In this document: in pieces, positions 8,193 through 15,491 of the stretch | Numbering within the stretch: the first letter of the stretch is position 1 | How the letters are laid out: every line of letters starts with the position of its first letter | NCBI GenBank assembly: GCA_900548955.1 | Contig: URMQ01000013.1 | Span: 1 to 22,929, forward strand | Direction: 5' to 3' | DNA from: an uncultured Eggerthella sp. | GTDB taxonomy: Bacteria > Actinomycetota > Coriobacteriia > Coriobacteriales > Eggerthellaceae | Length of the DNA: 22,929 bases | The notes under the pieces: generated by a model | Databases searched by the model: none | What the model was told of the DNA's origin: nothing | The model's input: the letters and a program-made list of their open reading frames with translations, nothing else | Made by a program: the position numbers and the translations under genes

Positions 8193-8278
8193 ATACTTCG
8201 AAAGGCTTTATAGCGCACTAGACTTCACGACACGCAGCTAGTCAGGCATGATCGCCCAATTTATCTGCAGCAATCCGC

Positions 8279-9631
8279 TTACTGAGCCGTCTGACTTGCA
8301 AACGACAAAGCTACGTTAGACACCTTCCAACCTATTCCGTCTCGCACCAAGGATACGTGATAAGGAATTTCTCCGCCTTGCTGAGTAGTTGCCGTTACGT
8401 AAGCATCAGCGGTGCTTATGTTATTCGTTGTACCATTGATCGTAACCGTGCTTGATGCAGGAATCATATCCGCAATTTGCGATTTAGCGTTGTCGTCAAG
8501 GCTGGAAGCATACACTTCACCATTAGAAGGATCGTTAAACATGGCAGTAATTTGATCCTGTTGTGAAGGGAATCCAATTCCTTGCAGATATGCATAGGTA
8601 CCAGCGCCACCAACAAGAACCAGTAAAATCAAGATAACCAAGAAAATCTTTAGGCCGCGATGGCGATGTTTCTTTTTTACGCCCTGCGTCCAATCCTGAA
8701 AATCAGGCTGCTGAGTCGCAAAGAAATCGCTGTTTTGCTCAACTTCCGCAATGCTGCGCATAATGCTTGTTTCAGAAATTTGGGTAGTACCCATTTCCGA
8801 AGGATCCAAAGGCTGAGCTTCAATAGGCACGCCATCTCCTGGGACATCCAAACCAGAAAGATCAGTTTGTGAAGTAGTGCCCACAGGAGAAAGTGATTCT
8901 TGCTCACCCGTAGCGCCAGAGGCAACCGCAGCTACTGCGCGCTGATAGTCAACATTGGCAGCATCATTAAATACATACGTTTTATCGGCTAAGGCAGATT
9001 CAAAAGCACGAACCGCCTTGTCCATTTTTCCATCAGCCACATAAGCCTGACCCATATTGGCAAACAACTTGTTGCGCGTTTCAGGCTTCATATCAAACTG
9101 TAGAGCGCTTTCGTATGACGCAATAGCATCCATCGGACGATCAAGAGCCATAAAACAAACGCCTAAGTTAAGGAGAGCCTTAGTGGGATCCGGATTCATT
9201 TCGTCAAGCGCTGCAGAACGAAATGCTGCGCCGGCTTCAGCAGACTTGCCTAACTTTAGCAAGGAATTACCCATTGCTTGATAGGCTTTGTAAGGCGTTG
9301 GATAACGCGAATCATCCAATGCAGCTTGGAAATTGGTAATAGCATCTTCAAAGTCCCCCTGAGATGCATAAACCATACCCAAGTTGTAGCTTACCGATCC
9401 AAGCGCATCGTAGGATTCATCAATCATTGCCTGCGAATACGCATGAATTGCCTCATTAGGATCATTGAGCTTAACAAGGCAGTTACCAATCTGGTGATAC
9501 AAAAGACCAAGTTCGCCCGGAGCCTTTGAGACTGAGGTGTCCTGCAGGCATTCGGTAAACTTTTCTAGTGCTACGTCATATTGTTTAGTGACGTATGCAC
9601 TTCTTGCCTGCTGGAAAATCTCGTTGTTCAT
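8279..9631 (-). CDS. Membrane-anchored tetratricopeptide-repeat protein
   Basis: With the ATG at 9631 the protein has 450 residues; AGAGGA lies upstream, and the in-frame start at 9685 would add 18 charged residues without a ribosome-binding site. Residues about 1-235 form roughly six TPR units (for example YHQIGNCLVKLNDPNEAIHAYSQAM and YNLGMVYASQGDFEDAITNFQAAL in part), usually protein-binding. A Gly/Pro/Asp-rich linker (about 240-315) follows. After the basic KKKHRHR comes a single membrane segment (about 324-348), and then about 100 residues outside that resemble the small NTF2/DUF4878-like fold (VSLVRDGIGWKVSNVAL near the end). The basic patch before the membrane segment puts the TPR part in the cytoplasm. 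Partner unknown. Such proteins can be assembly scaffolds or envelope sensors, but nothing here decides that. Confidence 0.75.
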   Translation of the reverse strand: MNNEIFQQARSAYVTKQYDVALEKFTECLQDTSVSKAPGELGLLYHQIGNCLVKLNDPNEAIHAYSQAMIDESYDALGSVSYNLGMVYASQGDFEDAITNFQAALDDSRYPTPYKAYQAMGNSLLKLGKSAEAGAAFRSAALDEMNPDPTKALLNLGVCFMALDRPMDAIASYESALQFDMKPETRNKLFANMGQAYVADGKMDKAVRAFESALADKTYVFNDAANVDYQRAVAAVASGATGEQESLSPVGTTSQTDLSGLDVPGDGVPIEAQPLDPSEMGTTQISETSIMRSIAEVEQNSDFFATQQPDFQDWTQGVKKKHRHRGLKIFLVILILLVLVGGAGTYAYLQGIGFPSQQDQITAMFNDPSNGEVYASSLDDNAKSQIADMIPASSTVTINGTTNNISTADAYVTATTQQGGEIPYHVSLVRDGIGWKVSNVALSFASQTAQ

Positions 9632-9703
9632 ATATGGTTCGTTTCCTCTCTTACGATCCCGGTGAAGAGTCGTAATGTCTAGCACTTAGTTCGCCAGACA
9701 AAT

Positions 9704-9721
9704 AATTACTCATTAGTAATT
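9704..9721 (-). terminator. Weak hairpin after the cyclophilin gene
   Basis: AATTACT (9704-9710) and AGTAATT (9715-9721) form a 7-bp A/T stem with a CATT loop, directly after the cyclophilin stop codon and followed on the minus strand by ATTTG. It could reduce read-through into the TPR gene. Confidence 0.3.
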
Positions 9722-10255
9722 TTACTCGTTAGCGTTTTCGATAAGAATGGTTTCAATTACATCTCCAACGCGCAGTTGACCAATGACGTCTAATCCTTCA
9801 ATCGTTTGGCCAAATACAGTATAGCCCGAATCCAAGAAGGGTTGAGGACCAAGACAGAAGTAGAACTGAGAACCAGCTGAATTGGGGTTCTGTGAACGTG
9901 CCATAGCAAGCGCACCATCCAAGTGTTTGTTATTTGGATTGGTCGTGTATTCTTCTGGAATGGTGTAACCAGGACCGCCCGTTCCAAGACCTGCGAAAGG
10001 ATTTCCTTCAGCAGCTTTTACCTGTTCAGAGTCAAGATCTCGGGTATTGGGGCACCCGCCCTGAATAACAAAATTAGGAACATAGCGATGAAACTTTAAA
10101 TTGTCATAGAAACCCTTTTTGGCAAGTTCAACAAAATTACCTACATGAATAGGAGCGTCTTCACCCATTAGTTGAACGCGAATATCACCCTTGGAAGTTT
10201 TAACCACCGCAACTTCATTGCCGTTGGGCTTATATTCGGGTATATACATAGCCAT
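9722..10255 (-). CDS. Cyclophilin-type peptidyl-prolyl cis-trans isomerase
   Basis: This is a 177-residue cytoplasmic-looking cyclophilin with no signal peptide. Active-site blocks are FHRYVPNFVIQGGCP (Arg and Phe of the catalytic pocket) and GALAMARSQNPNSAGSQFYFCLG, with FLDSGYTVFGQTIEGLDVI near the C-terminus. The family speeds proline isomerisation during folding. The insert between the two blocks (PNTRDLDSEQVKAAEGNPFAGLGTGGPGY) is the length common in actinobacterial single-domain cyclophilins. The ATG at 10255 has AAGGGG about 8 nt upstream. A second ATG two codons later is possible. The gene follows tRNA-Arg on the same strand. Confidence 0.92.
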   Translation of the reverse strand: MAMYIPEYKPNGNEVAVVKTSKGDIRVQLMGEDAPIHVGNFVELAKKGFYDNLKFHRYVPNFVIQGGCPNTRDLDSEQVKAAEGNPFAGLGTGGPGYTIPEEYTTNPNNKHLDGALAMARSQNPNSAGSQFYFCLGPQPFLDSGYTVFGQTIEGLDVIGQLRVGDVIETILIENANE

Positions 10256-10269
10256 AGCTTAACCCCTTA

Positions 10270-10346
10270 CTGCTATTTCCAAAATCTACCTGCTATTTCC
10301 AAAATTCACCTGCAAACCGTCCGCAAATAATCTGCAAATAATCTGC
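10270..10346. repeat. Short tandem duplications in the cyclophilin leader
   Basis: A 20-bp unit beginning CTGCTATTTCCAAAAT occurs twice back to back (10270-10289, 10290-10309) with two differences. It is followed by CGCAAATAAT, CTGCAAATAAT, CTGCAA (10322-10347), an 11-bp unit repeated about two and a half times. They fall between tRNA-Arg and the cyclophilin gene and look like replication-slippage products. Confidence 0.7.
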
Positions 10347-10367
10347 AAGCCTATGGTTCAGGTTTGC
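10345..10367 (-). terminator. Possible terminator of tRNA-Arg
   Basis: On the minus strand GCAAACCT (10360-10367) pairs with AGGCTTGC (10345-10352), 8 positions with one mismatch and a 7-nt loop, 14 nt beyond the tRNA 3' end. It is followed by AGATTATTTGC rather than a strong T run, so it is weak. Confidence 0.3.
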
Positions 10368-10380
10368 GTATGTTCTAAAC

Positions 10381-10456
10381 TGGCGCCCTCTACAGGATTC
10401 GAACCTGCGACTTTCTGCTCCGGAGGCAGACGCTCTATCCCCTGAGCTAAGAGGGC
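10381..10456 (-). tRNA. tRNA-Arg, anticodon CCG
   Basis: The 76-nt minus-strand sequence folds as a full cloverleaf. The acceptor stem GCCCTCT/AGAGGGC has 7 pairs, followed by discriminator G and an encoded CCA. The D arm is GCTC/GAGC with the loop AGGGGATA. The anticodon stem TCTGC/GCAGA encloses the loop CTCCGGA with anticodon CCG, which reads CGG codons. The T arm is GCAGG/CCTGT around TTCGAAT, ending normally. Arginine identity follows from the anticodon. It is transcribed towards the cyclophilin gene and is divergent from the methyltransferase gene. Confidence 0.96.
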
Positions 10457-10468
10457 CCAAGTCATACT

Positions 10469-10498
10469 ATTATACGTTATGATTGATATTGATTGCAT
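10469..10498 (-). promoter_or_regulatory. Promoter of tRNA-Arg
   Basis: On the minus strand a perfect TATAAT (10469-10474) lies 12 nt from the tRNA 5' end (10456), giving a short leader as usual for tRNA genes. A weak ATGCAA -35 (10493-10498) is 18 nt upstream. Confidence 0.55.
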
Positions 10499-10578
10499 TT
10501 CTGCAAGAAAACCAACAAGAAACCACTATACAGGTTAAACCCAAACTAGCACTAAACAAGACGAAAAGGCGGCTTGCA

Positions 10579-11901
10579 ATGACTTCACCTCTCCGTGTCA
10601 CCATTAATTCGATGGCGTATGGCGCAGCTGGTGTTGGCCGTTCAGATGAAGGAAAAGTAATTTTCGTTCCCAGAACCGCACCAGGAGATGTTATTGATGT
10701 TGAGTTAACGCACCAAACAGCTTCCTATAGCGAAGGTGTTGTTCAAGCCATAGTTAAACCAAGCCCATTGCGCGTTAAACCCGTCTGCTCTCATGCTGAT
10801 GTTTGCGGTGGCTGCCCCTGGATGCATTTATCGTATTCTGCGCAGCTAGAAGCAAAACGAACAAATGTAGTAAGCCAACTTAGTCGCATCGGTGGTTTCA
10901 AACGAGAAATGGCCGAAAAACTTATTGCACCTTGCGTTCCTTCAAAACGCGAAGTGGGTTACCGTAACAAAATCGAACTTTCCACTGGTGTTGATTCTCA
11001 GGGAAAGTTCGCCTTGGGCTTCCATCAACAAGGGGGTAATTTCACCCCTATTCCAAAACTATGCCCGTTAGGTGCTAAAGGGATAGAAAAAGCTCCTGGC
11101 GCTCTGCGCGGAGCGCTTGCCTATCTACAAGGTTGCAATGAGCTGGGAGTGTTTCGTGTTGGCATACGTCACAGTGTGCGCACAAAAGATACTGAAGTTG
11201 CCTTATGGACTAACCCTTGTGCGTTTCCACGAAAAATAGCCGCCGACACCCTGAAAAGCGCACTTAAGTGCACAAGTATTGTGCGTGTTATTGCCGATCA
11301 AGGAAAAGCACGCAAGGTAAAAAAGGTTGAAGCTTTATACGGCAAAGGATGCTGGAGTGAAGAACTTCTTGATACCACTTACCACATCAGTGCCCCAAGT
11401 TTTTTCCAAGTAAATACCGCACAAGCCGAAAAAATGATCCAGTTGGTAATTGAAGGACTTGAACTTGACGAATCCAGTATAGTGGCAGATCTCTATTGCG
11501 GTGCAGGAACCTTTACTTTGCCATTGGCACAACAATGCGACTTTGTATATGCCGTAGAATCAGCTGCTTCTTCAGTGCGCGATTTGCGCCGCAATATGGA
11601 ACGCGCAAACTTAAGCAACATTGAAGTTATCGGCGGCGATAGCGCTCGTGAACTACCTACCTTAGGCGAGCTAGATGCGCTTGTTGTTGACCCTCCCCGC
11701 TCAGGTCTTGCAAAGGGAGTTACGACCAGCATTGCTGCTACTGGTGCTAAACGGGTAGCCTATGTCAGTTGCGATCCTGCCACCTGGGCACGTGATATTG
11801 CCCGCTTTAAAAATGTTGGCTACAAACTAATTAAAGCAACACCTGTGGACCTGTTCCCTCAAACCTACCATGTAGAGACGGTCAGTATCCTACAACGATA
11901 A
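10579..11901 (+). CDS. rlmD: RumA/RlmD-family 23S rRNA (uracil-5-)-methyltransferase
   Basis: This SAM-dependent enzyme makes 5-methyluridine in RNA. With the ATG at 10579 (AAGGCGG 6 nt upstream) it has 440 residues; a frame extension back to 10483 has no such site. Residues 1-60 form a TRAM RNA-binding domain (MAYGAAGVGRSDEGKVIFVP). A 4Fe-4S motif C-x5-C-x2-C is at 70, 76 and 79, with the probable fourth Cys at 162 (KLCPLG). The methyltransferase core has FFQVNTAQAEKM (276-287), the SAM motif ADLYCGAGTFTLPLA (303-317), DPPRSGL (371-377) and SCDPATWARD with the catalytic Cys at 398. Which uridine is modified cannot be told: RlmD, RlmCD and related enzymes share these motifs. It is the only complete plus-strand gene in the window. 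Confidence 0.9.
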   Translation: MTSPLRVTINSMAYGAAGVGRSDEGKVIFVPRTAPGDVIDVELTHQTASYSEGVVQAIVKPSPLRVKPVCSHADVCGGCPWMHLSYSAQLEAKRTNVVSQLSRIGGFKREMAEKLIAPCVPSKREVGYRNKIELSTGVDSQGKFALGFHQQGGNFTPIPKLCPLGAKGIEKAPGALRGALAYLQGCNELGVFRVGIRHSVRTKDTEVALWTNPCAFPRKIAADTLKSALKCTSIVRVIADQGKARKVKKVEALYGKGCWSEELLDTTYHISAPSFFQVNTAQAEKMIQLVIEGLELDESSIVADLYCGAGTFTLPLAQQCDFVYAVESAASSVRDLRRNMERANLSNIEVIGGDSARELPTLGELDALVVDPPRSGLAKGVTTSIAATGAKRVAYVSCDPATWARDIARFKNVGYKLIKATPVDLFPQTYHVETVSILQR

Positions 11902-11913
11902 GCCACTAAGGCA

Positions 11914-11943
11914 GCTAGGGTAGCCAAAGCTAGGGTAGCCAAA
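11914..11943. repeat. Tandem duplication of a 15-bp unit
   Basis: GCTAGGGTAGCCAAA occurs twice in direct succession (11914-11928, 11929-11943), starting 12 nt after the methyltransferase stop codon. Each unit contains GCTA-GGG-TAGC, a small self-complementary core. Confidence 0.85.
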
Positions 11944-11978
11944 GCAGAAAACACTATTTTATTAATTTCGCAAACAAA

Positions 11979-12128
11979 TGCACCGAATCTCTCGTTATGT
12001 ACCAATTTTAAGAGCGCACAAAATACTCCATGTAACAAACGACCATTTATATGGAATCATCCAATATTCCGCCTACAATCAGACAGAATATACTCTTGAT
12101 TCTCGTACATAACGAGAGATTCGGTGCA
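11979..12128. repeat. Perfect 24-bp inverted repeat flanking 102 bp (MITE-like or giant stem-loop)
   Basis: Positions 11979-12002 (starting TGCACCGAAT, ending TTATGTAC) are the exact reverse complement of 12105-12128. Identity stops abruptly at both outer ends. Inside, symmetry continues in part: AAGAG occurs at equal depth from each arm, so the interior is weakly palindromic too, and CCATTTATATGG (12043-12054) is a further small palindrome. The 102-bp interior has no useful open frame. The unit lies between the 3' ends of the methyltransferase gene and rsfS. No clear target-site duplication flanks it. It could be a miniature inverted-repeat transposable element, an invertible segment, or a bidirectional transcription stop; a copy search is needed to decide. 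Confidence 0.8.
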
Positions 12129-12134
12129 ATCACT

Positions 12135-12298
12135 TAGCCGCAGCGACTAATTTTGGTTTTGCGGCTAGTTATTGTTGCGCTTATTTTGGTTTTGCAACTT
12201 GCTATTATTGCGGCTAGTTATTGTTACAGCTCATTTTGGCTTTGCAGCTAGTTGTTGTAACCAGCTTTGGTTTTGCTGCAACAAATTATTGGTGCAGC
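12135..12298. repeat. Array of degenerate hairpin repeats with a TTTTGGTTTTGC core
   Basis: The core TTTTGGYTTTGC occurs at 12151-12162, 12184-12195 and 12234-12245, and as TTTGGTTTTGC at 12266-12276. Each core lies in or next to a small stem: TAGCCGCA/TGCGGCTA (12135-12142 with 12160-12167), GTTGC/GCAAC (12174-12178 with 12194-12198), GTTACA/TGTAAC (12223-12228 with 12256-12261) and CAGC/GCTG with GTTG/CAAC outside (12254-12282). Viewed as direct repeats, TGCGGCTAGTTATTGTT is at 12160 and 12209, with variants at 12243 and 12293, giving a unit of about 31-34 bp with partial copies. The last copy touches the rsfS stop codon. There is no gene in the array. It may help stop transcription from both sides. 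Confidence 0.75.
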
Positions 12299-12732
12299 TA
12301 GTTTTCTGAGCGAGCTTCTTCTACGTGTCCAACTAACTTAGCAATACGCTCTGAATACTCAGGGTGTTCAATGCCAGCTTCCGCCAAATCTACAATTGGC
12401 GCATCGCTCCACAGCATTTCTAAACGATAGTAGTCACGAGCTTCAGGTTGGAAAATATCTACCACAAACGAACCGTAGTCTAAAAGTTCCCATGAATGGT
12501 CGTTAGTTGCTTCACGCGAGGCTGGTTTTACTCCTGCTTCTTTGCGAAGTGCTTCTTCGATATTGTCAAGAATTGCTTCAACTTGAGGAGTATTAGCGCC
12601 AGTGGCAATTACAAAGTAGTCAGTTACGTCTACTAAATCTCCTACTTTGATTACCATAATGTCGCTAGCTTTACGTTCGTCTGCAGCGCGTGCTGCAATT
12701 AACGCACATTCGCGAGAAGATAATTCACTCAC
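12298..12732 (-). CDS. rsfS: RsfS, ribosomal silencing factor (Iojap/YbeB family)
   Basis: RsfS binds ribosomal protein L14 and blocks subunit joining when nutrients are short. The protein has 144 residues. Family features are VIKVGDLVDVTDYFVIATGAN (about 27-47), a helix with QVEAILDNIEEAL, and ATNDHSWELLDYGSFVVDIFQPEARDYYRLEMLWSDAP in pieces (about 79-115), which holds the conserved W-L-D-Y-G and V-H/D-I-F core. The start is GTG at 12732, preceded by AAGGAG at 8 nt. It overlaps the yqeK stop by one base (TAGTG), so translation is coupled. The short acidic C-terminal tail (about 116-144) is typical. Confidence 0.93.
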   Translation of the reverse strand: MSELSSRECALIAARAADERKASDIMVIKVGDLVDVTDYFVIATGANTPQVEAILDNIEEALRKEAGVKPASREATNDHSWELLDYGSFVVDIFQPEARDYYRLEMLWSDAPIVDLAEAGIEHPEYSERIAKLVGHVEEARSEN

Positions 12733-13454
12733 TATTTTTTCTCCTTCGACTTACGAGCTTTGCAATACCAATTCCATACTACAACGGAATCCTTTGTAAT
12801 AGGTTTCTCAGAACGAACTAAGTAGCCCATGCTCTCTTTTAAAACACCAAAGAACAATTCTTCCAAAGAAATATCGCCAATTTGCTTATAGAGATACTTG
12901 TAGGAAGATACATCATGAGTTGGCTCCACTTTATCTGCCACAAAAACAATCATATCCATAGGTGACATATCAGGAGCGCCTACTGTATGACGAGCAATAG
13001 CAGAAAAAACTTCTTCACCAAGCTCAGGAGCTTCTTCTGCAAGAACAGCTGCTGCCGTTGCGCCATGCAAGACCCATGGCGTTGATTCAATTACTTCTTT
13101 ATCAATATCTATCTGGTAATCCTTAACACGATCTGCCAAACGATCATGTGATAAAGCTTTGTCCCAATCGTGCAGCAAGCCCGCCATGCGAGCGGTATGG
13201 GGATCATACCCATAGGCACGAGCAATTTTTCGAGCTGTCTTAGCAACTGAGAGGCTATGGACATATCGCGCTGGACTTACGCGTTGCATCAATAGACCCT
13301 TCATATACTTATAAGATGTAGAACCCAACGGTTTCTTTTCATTAAGACCCGTAATTTTTGTAGGAAGATAAGCAAACTCAGAAAGTTCTTCTGCAGTAGG
13401 CTCCCTCAATTCGCTTTGACTTTTTTTGTTAGTGTTGTCATGGTTTTTGGCCAC
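12732..13454 (-). CDS. yqeK: YqeK-type HD-domain hydrolase (probable Ap4A hydrolase)
   Basis: Members of this family cleave diadenosine tetraphosphate symmetrically to ADP. The chosen start is GTG at 13454 because AGGAGG lies exactly 6 nt upstream; an ATG at 13469 would place that same sequence inside the gene. This gives 240 residues and a 17-nt overlap with nadD. The HD metal-binding pattern is visible: RYVHSLSVAKTA (first His), GLLHDWDKAL (His-Asp pair), VLHGATAAAVLAEE, ARHTVGAPDMSPMDMIVFVADKVEP (later His and Asp). The N-terminal 45 residues are charged and not part of the domain. The position between nadD and rsfS is the common Gram-positive arrangement and supports the call. Confidence 0.87.
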   Translation of the reverse strand: MAKNHDNTNKKSQSELREPTAEELSEFAYLPTKITGLNEKKPLGSTSYKYMKGLLMQRVSPARYVHSLSVAKTARKIARAYGYDPHTARMAGLLHDWDKALSHDRLADRVKDYQIDIDKEVIESTPWVLHGATAAAVLAEEAPELGEEVFSAIARHTVGAPDMSPMDMIVFVADKVEPTHDVSSYKYLYKQIGDISLEELFFGVLKESMGYLVRSEKPITKDSVVVWNWYCKARKSKEKK

Positions 13455-14169
13455 AACCAACCTCCTCATTCGAATAAAGCTTATGTTCCATCACATGATC
13501 CACAACTACTTGAGGAGTTAGATAACGAATAGAACGTCCTGATTCTAGACGATTACGAAGCTCGCTGGATGAAATTGCTAGGGCTTCAATTGTTAAAAAT
13601 GAAATATCTATGCTTGGAGCGCTCTCTTTTATAGCACGACGACGCTCTTCTGATAACTCATATCCCGGGCGATCAACTCCGATGAAACGAGCTAGTTTTC
13701 CCATTTCGTCGGCATCTTTCCATTTTGAAACACTTGCTATAGCGTCAGCTCCCGCAATGAAATAAAGATCCACGTTTGACGGATAATGAGCACGCAGGGT
13801 GCGTAAAGTATCAATCGTGTAAGTATCTCCCCCACGGTCTACTTCAATTGAACTTACATCAAAAAAAGGATTATCCGCTATGGCACCACGGCACATGGCA
13901 AGACGCTCCCGCCCTGAAGCAATTTTTTTACCACGCTTAAAAACGGGCTGACCTGTAGGAATAAAAATAATTGCATGCAGATTAAAGTCTTCACGAACTT
14001 GCTCCGCGCACACCAAATGCCCATTATGAATAGGATCAAAAGTGCCACCCATAATACCAATACGACGGTACGCCCCATTACGACCCAAATTATCAAATCG
14101 CTCGCAAATTACAGGGCTTGGCGCATTGCGCGCTTTACGCACCGCCTCTATGACATCAATAGCACTCAT
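13438..14169 (-). CDS. nadD: Nicotinate-nucleotide adenylyltransferase
   Basis: NadD joins ATP and nicotinate mononucleotide to form deamido-NAD, an essential NAD step. The protein has 243 residues. The nucleotidyltransferase signature GGTFDPIHNGH is at 41-51, IPTGQPVFKRGKK near 70-82, YFIAGADAIASVSKWKD in the middle, and the C-terminal ISSSELRNRL with SIRYLTPQVV matches the ISSTxIR motif. About 36 residues precede the usual family start, so an internal start is possible, but the ATG at 14169 has a duplicated AAGG element 9 nt upstream and no better site lies inside. It starts within a 29-bp tandem duplication shared with the end of proA. Confidence 0.93.
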   Translation of the reverse strand: MSAIDVIEAVRKARNAPSPVICERFDNLGRNGAYRRIGIMGGTFDPIHNGHLVCAEQVREDFNLHAIIFIPTGQPVFKRGKKIASGRERLAMCRGAIADNPFFDVSSIEVDRGGDTYTIDTLRTLRAHYPSNVDLYFIAGADAIASVSKWKDADEMGKLARFIGVDRPGYELSEERRRAIKESAPSIDISFLTIEALAISSSELRNRLESGRSIRYLTPQVVVDHVMEHKLYSNEEVGCGQKP

Positions 14170-14221
14170 ACGCTAAGACCTTACTTGACCTGACTCATAC
14201 GCTAAGACCTTACCTGGCCTG
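14164..14221. repeat. 29-bp tandem duplication across the proA/nadD junction
   Basis: Positions 14164-14192 and 14193-14221 match at 27 of 29 positions; the first 21 are identical (plus strand ACTCATACGCTAAGACCTTAC). Each copy carries an AAGG ribosome-binding element and an ATG (14196-14198 and 14167-14169). The upstream ATG opens a five-codon frame (Met-Ser-Gln-Val-Lys-stop); the downstream one starts nadD. The proA stop codon (14202-14204) lies in the upstream copy. Confidence 0.9.
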
Positions 14222-15491
14222 TACCGTTAAGTAAATATTTCGAACTTGTCAAAGCATCGAGCGCGAAAGGACCGCGGACATGAAGCTTTTGGGTTGAAAT
14301 GCCAATTTCTGCACCAAGACCGAATTCGCCGCCATCAGTAAAACGTGTAGAAGCATTCACATATACCGCAGCAGCATCCACCATCTGCTGAAAACGTTGA
14401 GCTATTGTATCGTCGTTGGTTACTATGCACTCAGAATGACCTGTACCGTAGTGATTAATATGATCAATTGCCTCTTCAACGCCACCCGTGATTGCCTTGA
14501 CGCTAATTTCTGGACCAAGATATTCACGGCCCCAATCATCTTCTGTGGCATCAATAAAATGACTGAGCACATAAGATTCAGAACTAGCCTGATCAGCTAT
14601 TTCTGCACATTCACGTGCTAGCGCATCACCATGAATAGTAACACCTGCCGCTGTTAGCTGGTTAAGCGTTTCTGGGAGAAATTCTTTTGCGATAGAAGCA
14701 TCAACCAGAAGAGATTCTTCAGCATTGCAAACCCCAGGACGCTGTGTTTTAGCGTTCATAATAATGGCTCGTGCCATATCAAAATCAGCAGTTTCCTGCA
14801 CATATACATGGCAATTGCCTGTTCCCGTTTCAATAACAGGAACCTTAGCATGATCAATGCAATGCTGGATAAGACCTGCCCCTCCGCGAGGAATAAGAAC
14901 ATCCACAAGCCCATGAAGAGAAAGAAGCTCGTCTGTTTCAGCGCGATCTGTTGATCGAATAGGAACAATACAATCAGCAGGAAGCCCTACTGTTTCCAGT
15001 GCATCACGAAGAACATCGGCAATGGCATTGCAAGAATGAATTGCCATCGATCCACCACGCAGTACCGCAGCATTACCTGATTTAACGCAGATACCTGCTG
15101 CGTCAGCCGTAACATTGGGCCGCGCTTCATACACCATTGCCACAACACCCAAAGGAACTGTAACGCGGCGCAATTGTATATTGTTGTACAGCATGCGCTC
15201 TTCTAAAACACGACCAAGAGGATCGCGTAAATTAGCTAATGCCACAAGAGCATCTGCCATAGAAGCAAGACGATCTTCATTGAGCATCAAACGGTCGAGA
15301 AGGGATTCTTTTGTACCCTTAGCACGCGCTTGTTCATAATCTTGAGCATTGGCCTCAAGAATACCCTGCGTATGAGCACGCAGAGCTGATGCCATAGCGA
15401 AAAGCGCTTCGTTGCGCAGCTCATTTGAAGCCTGGGCAAGTGCTGGTGCAGCATTTCGTGCACGTGTTGCTGCCTGTGTTGCTTCACTCAT
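14202..15491 (-). CDS. proA: Gamma-glutamyl phosphate reductase
   Basis: ProA reduces gamma-glutamyl phosphate to glutamate semialdehyde, the second step of proline synthesis. The protein has 429 residues, the full family length. Signature parts: VPLGVVAMVYEARPNVTADAAG (112-133), SGNAAVLRGGS (138-148), the catalytic Cys 255 in RPGVCNAEE, and GTGHSECIVTNDD and STRFTDGGEFGLGAEIGISTQ in pieces towards the C-terminus. The ATG at 15491 overlaps the proB stop as ATGA, so the pair is translationally coupled. The last residues lie in the 29-bp duplication described separately, which may have changed the extreme C-terminus by a few residues. Confidence 0.96.
   Translation of the reverse strand: MSEATQAATRARNAAPALAQASNELRNEALFAMASALRAHTQGILEANAQDYEQARAKGTKESLLDRLMLNEDRLASMADALVALANLRDPLGRVLEERMLYNNIQLRRVTVPLGVVAMVYEARPNVTADAAGICVKSGNAAVLRGGSMAIHSCNAIADVLRDALETVGLPADCIVPIRSTDRAETDELLSLHGLVDVLIPRGGAGLIQHCIDHAKVPVIETGTGNCHVYVQETADFDMARAIIMNAKTQRPGVCNAEESLLVDASIAKEFLPETLNQLTAAGVTIHGDALARECAEIADQASSESYVLSHFIDATEDDWGREYLGPEISVKAITGGVEEAIDHINHYGTGHSECIVTNDDTIAQRFQQMVDAAAVYVNASTRFTDGGEFGLGAEIGISTQKLHVRGPFALDALTSSKYLLNGTGQVRS

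Noticed and set aside
11979..12128. Phase-variable promoter switch
   Set aside because: The neighbours converge on this segment, so an inverted promoter would have no gene start to drive, and no convincing -35/-10 pair was seen inside. It is kept only as an alternative in the finding.
12135..12298. Possible CRISPR array
   Set aside because: Units vary in length and sequence, there are no unique spacers of constant size, and no cas genes are in the window.
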